Positions 62,304-64,000 of a DNA stretch of 64,000 bases are shown piece after piece. The position numbers and the translations under genes were made by a program. The DNA lies in the NCBI GenBank assembly GCA_005503085.1, contig SCOI01000002.1, positions 62,001 through 126,000 of the forward strand, written 5' to 3'. The notes under the pieces were generated by a model, which worked only from the letters and a program-made list of their open reading frames with translations, was not told the DNA's origin and ran no database searches. Position 1 is the first letter of the stretch. Each line of letters begins with the position of its first letter. Origin of the DNA: Burkholderiales bacterium C2 (lineage in GTDB: Bacteria > Pseudomonadota > Gammaproteobacteria > Burkholderiales > Burkholderiaceae_C).

Positions 62304-64000
62304 ATGCAGGTTCTGAAGAATATGAGCATCGCCGCCAAACTCTCGGCGGCCTTTGCCATCATGCTGGGGCTGTTGGCCATCCTGGCCTTGTTCTCGTTCT
62401 CGCGGCTGCAGCTGGTGCAAGCCGAGTCGCGCACCATCAGCGGCAACTGGCTGCCCTCGGTGCAGGCCATCAATGGCCTGAGCGCCGATATCGTCGAGTT
62501 CCGCATCGGCCTGATCGTCAATCTGAACGCCACCGATGCCGCGCAATCGGCCTCCTCGGCCAAGTCGATGGAGGACGCGACCGCGGCCGCCCAGAAAAGC
62601 ATGGCCGCCTATGACAAGCTGATCAGCAGCGACAACGAGCGGCGCGAGTTCGAGCGCTTTGCCGGACTGTGGAGCAAGTACCAGGCGCTGGCGAAGCAGG
62701 TCGTCACCTCGGTGCGCGACGGGCAGATCGACGACGCCCGCAAGCTCGCCGGCGGCGAAGCGCGCCAGACCTTTACCGAGGCCAGCACCTTGCTGCGCCA
62801 GCTGGTCGAGCTGAACAACAAGGGCGCCGATGCCTCGGCCGCCCATGGCGAGGATGTCTACCGCTCGGCCGCGCTGTGGCTGCTGATCGTCAGCCTGATC
62901 GCCGGCGGCCTGGCCATCGTGATGGCGCTGACCTTGATACGCGCGATCACCCGCCCGCTGGCCCAGGCCGTCAGCGCGGCCGACCGGGTGGCCGGTGGCG
63001 ATCTGAGCCAGCCCATCCGTTTCGAGGGCAAGGACGAGACCGCGCGGCTGCTGGAGGCGATGCAGCGCATGCAGCACAGCCTGGCCGGCACGGTGGCCAG
63101 CGTGCGCGAGGGCGCCGAGTCGGTGTCCACCGCCAGCGCCCAGATCGCCCAGGGCAATGCCGACCTGTCGGCCCGTACCGAGGAGCAGGCCTCCTCGCTG
63201 GAGCAAACCTCGGCGACGATGGAAGAGCTCAGCGCCACCGTGCGCCAGAACGCCGACAGCGCCCAGCAAGCCAACCAGCTGGCCCAGAGCGCCAGCGAGG
63301 TGGCGCGCAGCGGCGGCCAGGTGGTCGGCGAGGTGGTCACGACGATGCGCGGCATCGAGGACAGCTCCAAGCGCATCTCCGACATCATCTCCACCATCGA
63401 CGGCATCGCCTTCCAGACCAATATCCTGGCCTTGAACGCGGCCGTCGAGGCGGCCCGCGCCGGCGAGCAGGGCCGCGGCTTTGCGGTCGTGGCCTCCGAG
63501 GTGCGCTCGCTGGCCCAGCGCAGCGCCGACGCGGCCAAGGAGATCAAGAGCCTGATCAACGACTCGGTCGAACGGGTGCAAAGCGGCACCCAGCTGGTTG
63601 ACCGGGCCGGCCAGACCATGCAGGACATCGTCAACTCGGTGCAGCGGGTGGCCGATATCGTCGGCGAGATCAGCAGCGCCAGTGTCGAGCAGAGCGCCGG
63701 CATCGCCCAGGTCGGCGAGGCGGTGACCCAGCTGGACCGCGCCACCCAGCAGAACGCGGCGCTGGTGGAGGAAAGCGCGGCCGCCAGCGAGAGCCTCAAG
63801 CACCAGGCGGTGCGGCTGCTGGAGTCGGTGGCCAGCTTCAAGCTTGACGGCCATCAAGCCCGCGCTCGCCCGGTCGCCGCACCGGCCCCCAAGGCACCGG
63901 CCCACAAGCCTGCCGCTTTCAAATCGGCAACACCCCGCCCGGCGGCCAAGCCGGCGGCCCCTCGCAAACCCCAGCCAGCGGCAGCCGCCGATGGCGACTG
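62304..64000 (+). CDS. Membrane methyl-accepting chemotaxis protein, runs to window edge
   Basis: At least 565 residues. Membrane span 1 is about 10-32 (FAIMLGLLAILALFSFSRLQ), a four-helix-bundle periplasmic domain follows (about 35-190), and span 2 is about 192-215 (ALWLLIVSLIAGGLAIVMAL). Then come a HAMP domain and a signalling domain with tip IAFQTNILALNAAVEAARAG. The tail is Ala/Pro/Lys-rich without an obvious CheR/CheB pentapeptide. The frame is still open at the last base; it ends GAC-TG, so the stop may be immediate. Ligand unknown. Confidence 0.9.
   Translation, partial: MQVLKNMSIAAKLSAAFAIMLGLLAILALFSFSRLQLVQAESRTISGNWLPSVQAINGLSADIVEFRIGLIVNLNATDAAQSASSAKSMEDATAAAQKSMAAYDKLISSDNERREFERFAGLWSKYQALAKQVVTSVRDGQIDDARKLAGGEARQTFTEASTLLRQLVELNNKGADASAAHGEDVYRSAALWLLIVSLIAGGLAIVMALTLIRAITRPLAQAVSAADRVAGGDLSQPIRFEGKDETARLLEAMQRMQHSLAGTVASVREGAESVSTASAQIAQGNADLSARTEEQASSLEQTSATMEELSATVRQNADSAQQANQLAQSASEVARSGGQVVGEVVTTMRGIEDSSKRISDIISTIDGIAFQTNILALNAAVEAARAGEQGRGFAVVASEVRSLAQRSADAAKEIKSLINDSVERVQSGTQLVDRAGQTMQDIVNSVQRVADIVGEISSASVEQSAGIAQVGEAVTQLDRATQQNAALVEESAAASESLKHQAVRLLESVASFKLDGHQARARPVAAPAPKAPAHKPAAFKSATPRPAAKPAAPRKPQPAAAADGD

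Noticed and set aside
1-64000. Prophage, transposon, tRNA, rRNA or CRISPR elements
   Set aside because: No integrase, transposase, capsid, tRNA-like cloverleaf or short direct-repeat array was recognised. A dedicated tRNA or repeat search could still find small elements.

Overview
The window is very GC-rich, densely coding Gram-negative DNA with long shadow frames, many ATGA start/stop overlaps, Gram-negative porins, PEP-CTERM surface proteins and Burkholderiales-style small hypothetical genes. It most resembles a betaproteobacterium of the Burkholderiales, perhaps near Roseateles, Pelomonas, Mitsuaria or Paucibacter; that placement is inference from gene content, not a database match. No rRNA, tRNA, CRISPR array, phage or transposase gene is visible.

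Region 1 (1-21857) is a complete-looking pectin utilisation locus. On the minus strand, reading leftwards from 9307: kduD, an oligogalacturonide ABC importer (togM, togN, togA, togB), oligogalacturonate lyase (ogl), a secreted pectin methylesterase-pectate lyase fusion, and the IclR regulator kdgR (cut by the left edge). On the plus strand: kdgF, a TonB-dependent receptor with a strong terminator, a CE12-type rhamnogalacturonan acetylesterase, a PEP-CTERM protein, and a second pectinase fusion with the domains in the opposite order (pectate lyase-pectin methylesterase). A further operon, uronate dehydrogenase, aldarolactonase and a TRAP transporter (dctPQM), handles monomeric galacturonate oxidatively. 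Matching 15-bp inverted repeats at 9425-9439 and 17300-17314 are proposed KdgR operators tying the arms together.

Region 2 (21910-25239) is a YdeP/FdhF-type molybdopterin oxidoreductase, an 87-residue winged-helix-like protein and FdhD. Region 3 (about 25240-27475) is a visibly lower-GC patch of short same-strand genes around one convincing attC-like site, read as a remnant of integron cassettes. It is followed by a few small unrelated genes (27491-29816).

Region 4 (29840-39275) is purine/urate catabolism: puuD, xdhC, uraH, a GntR regulator, puuE, a uraD-allC fusion and an M20 amidohydrolase, with two PEP-CTERM genes embedded. Near-identical palindromes around TGTATACA lie in front of puuD and between uraH and the regulator. 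Region 5 (39308-50202) is a mixed housekeeping/accessory stretch: GST, DUF1330, two AraC and one LysR regulators, PEBP, NTF2-like proteins, a CurA-like reductase, two MFS transporters, WrbA and a glycosyltransferase.

Region 6 (50177-57347) is an unusual minus-strand cluster: three unrecognised envelope proteins, a soluble chemoreceptor with five tandem 122-residue PAS units, and a protein made of three CheW domains. Region 7 (57614-64000) holds an NMT1/taurine-type ABC importer, a porin, ureD without other urease genes, and a membrane chemoreceptor running to the right edge. The strongest leads are the mirror-image pectinase fusions with their shared operators, the PAS-repeat/triple-CheW cluster, and the cassette remnant.
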